From positions 3,192-9,690 of the forward strand of contig PMJE01000442.1 of the NCBI GenBank assembly GCA_003157315.1: 6,499 nucleotides of DNA, in the 5' to 3' direction. A program made the translations under genes and the position numbers. Origin of the DNA: Myxococcales bacterium. Lineage in GTDB: Bacteria > Myxococcota > Polyangia > Fen-1088. This document shows, piece by piece, positions 5,869 through 6,499 of this stretch. The notes beneath the pieces were generated by a model that saw nothing but the letters and a program-made list of their open reading frames with translations, had not been told where the DNA came from and did not search any database. The first letter of the stretch is position 1. Each line of letters opens with the position of its first letter.

Positions 5869-6498
5869 TTATTGCTTTGAACCGGGCGTGTAGAACCGCA
5901 CGTCAGGAGTGATCCATCCCGAGTATTCGCTGAAGTTGTACGTGTGGTACTGCTGAGGAATGCTGGGCTGGACCGGCGGGTCATCCAGATTGCAGTCGCC
6001 ATTGGAGAAGATCCAAACGCTCGACTCGTTGTACACCAGGACCTCTTCTTTGCCGTCACCGCAGAGATTGGCGTGTTGCACGTTGTCGACCAAATTGCCA
6101 CTGTGCGGAAACTGCGCAACCACCTTCTGATAGCCGTCGTACAGGCTTGCCGGTGTACTGCCGCCGCGGTGATAGGACAGGATGAGGTCATTGCCCAGCC
6201 CGTCCCAGTTGTTCATGTTTTCCGTCACGCTTATCCAGCCGTAGTCCGTCCGCGATTCTTTCCAAATGAGCTTGTCGGTTGAGGACAGAAGCACGTTGGC
6301 ATCATGGCCTTGCGCGGTTCGCGGGCCAAGGCGGTCGAGCAGGACCACTTCGAGACCTGCGTAGTCCGAACGGTACTCACCGATTCCCATCTGCTGGTCT
6401 TCAATCGTGTTGCTGTCCTCCCATATCTGGCTGCCGTCCTTCCAGTGGAACATGGCGGCCACGTTGCCACCCACGACTATCTCGTATCCGTTGCTGGG
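5869..6498 (-). CDS. Beta-propeller protein, probable rhamnogalacturonan-lyase-like enzyme, C-terminal part (5' end outside window)
   Basis: The frame is open to the right edge, so the N-terminus is missing; 209 residues are visible. The GTG at 6474-6472 is internal, since the preceding codons (NGYEIVV) continue the same repeat. Four blades carry a D/N-x-G-x-E/D-[VIL]-[IVL] calcium-loop-like pattern: NGYEIVVGG (3-11), SDYAGLEVVLLD (44-55), NNWDGLGNDLILSY (96-109) and NLCGDGKEEVLVYN (144-157). Each is followed or preceded by a W-containing strand such as LIWKE or VWIFS. The terminal GDGKEEVLVY...VWIF...YHTYNFSEYSGW layout recalls the last blade of PL11 rhamnogalacturonan lyases (YesW/YesX type). 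Those enzymes cleave the rhamnose-galacturonate backbone of pectin by beta-elimination. Alternatives are another lyase family or a non-catalytic FG-GAP protein; the catalytic region is not in view. The gene is convergent to the GH74 gene and shares the palindromic spacer. Confidence 0.55.
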   Translation of the reverse strand, partial: PSNGYEIVVGGNVAAMFHWKDGSQIWEDSNTIEDQQMGIGEYRSDYAGLEVVLLDRLGPRTAQGHDANVLLSSTDKLIWKESRTDYGWISVTENMNNWDGLGNDLILSYHRGGSTPASLYDGYQKVVAQFPHSGNLVDNVQHANLCGDGKEEVLVYNESSVWIFSNGDCNLDDPPVQPSIPQQYHTYNFSEYSGWITPDVRFYTPGSKQ

Positions 6499-6499
6499 A

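Noticed and set aside
5689..5880. Small plus-strand frame (63 residues) after the GH74 gene
   Set aside because: It reads through the palindrome and gives a basic low-complexity peptide with no ribosome site.
5799..6191. Minus-strand frame (130 residues) overlapping the lyase-like gene
   Set aside because: It overlaps the better-supported propeller frame and ends in a Lys/Glu/Arg-rich tail derived from the palindrome.

Overview
The window is GC-rich bacterial DNA and most likely comes from a myxobacterium-like organism (Myxococcota, Polyangia-type). The evidence for this is the architecture of the large secreted protein. It has a long Gly/Thr/Ser-rich linker of GGTT-type repeats, followed by a GGC-S motif, a short hydrophobic segment and an RRRR tail, which resembles the MYXO-CTERM class of C-terminal sorting signals. 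Taxonomy is inferred from this architecture and base composition only; there is no rRNA or other direct marker.

Left part (1-2772) is housekeeping. Three plus-strand genes are packed head to tail with overlapping stop and start codons: the C-terminal part of a DUF1015 protein (running in from the left edge), a TrmN6/YfiC-type tRNA adenine-N6 methyltransferase, and phosphatidylglycerophosphatase A (pgpA). The ATGA and GTGA overlaps point to one translationally coupled operon. Convergent to them, with only 7 bases between stop codons, is mazG (minus strand), a tandem-domain nucleoside triphosphate pyrophosphohydrolase that removes abnormal or unwanted NTPs.

Right part (2953-6498) looks like a plant or environmental polysaccharide degradation region. 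A 180-bp divergent gap separates mazG from a 911-residue exported protein with a GH74 (xyloglucanase / endo-beta-glucanase) double beta-propeller, a low-complexity linker and a putative C-terminal surface anchor. Convergent to it, and cut by the right edge, is the C-terminal part of a beta-propeller protein that resembles rhamnogalacturonan lyases of the PL11 type. If both calls are right, one protein attacks xyloglucan or beta-glucan and the other attacks pectic rhamnogalacturonan.

The 180-bp gap between these convergent genes is largely filled by a long imperfect palindrome whose arms read CACACAGAG ... CTCTGTGTG. It has the look of a dispersed non-coding repeat that could fold into a long hairpin and act as a two-way terminator.

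I found no tRNA, rRNA, CRISPR array, insertion sequence or transposase gene. No strong new multi-gene system is evident. The best candidates for a second look are the anchored, somewhat divergent GH74 protein and the intergenic palindrome.
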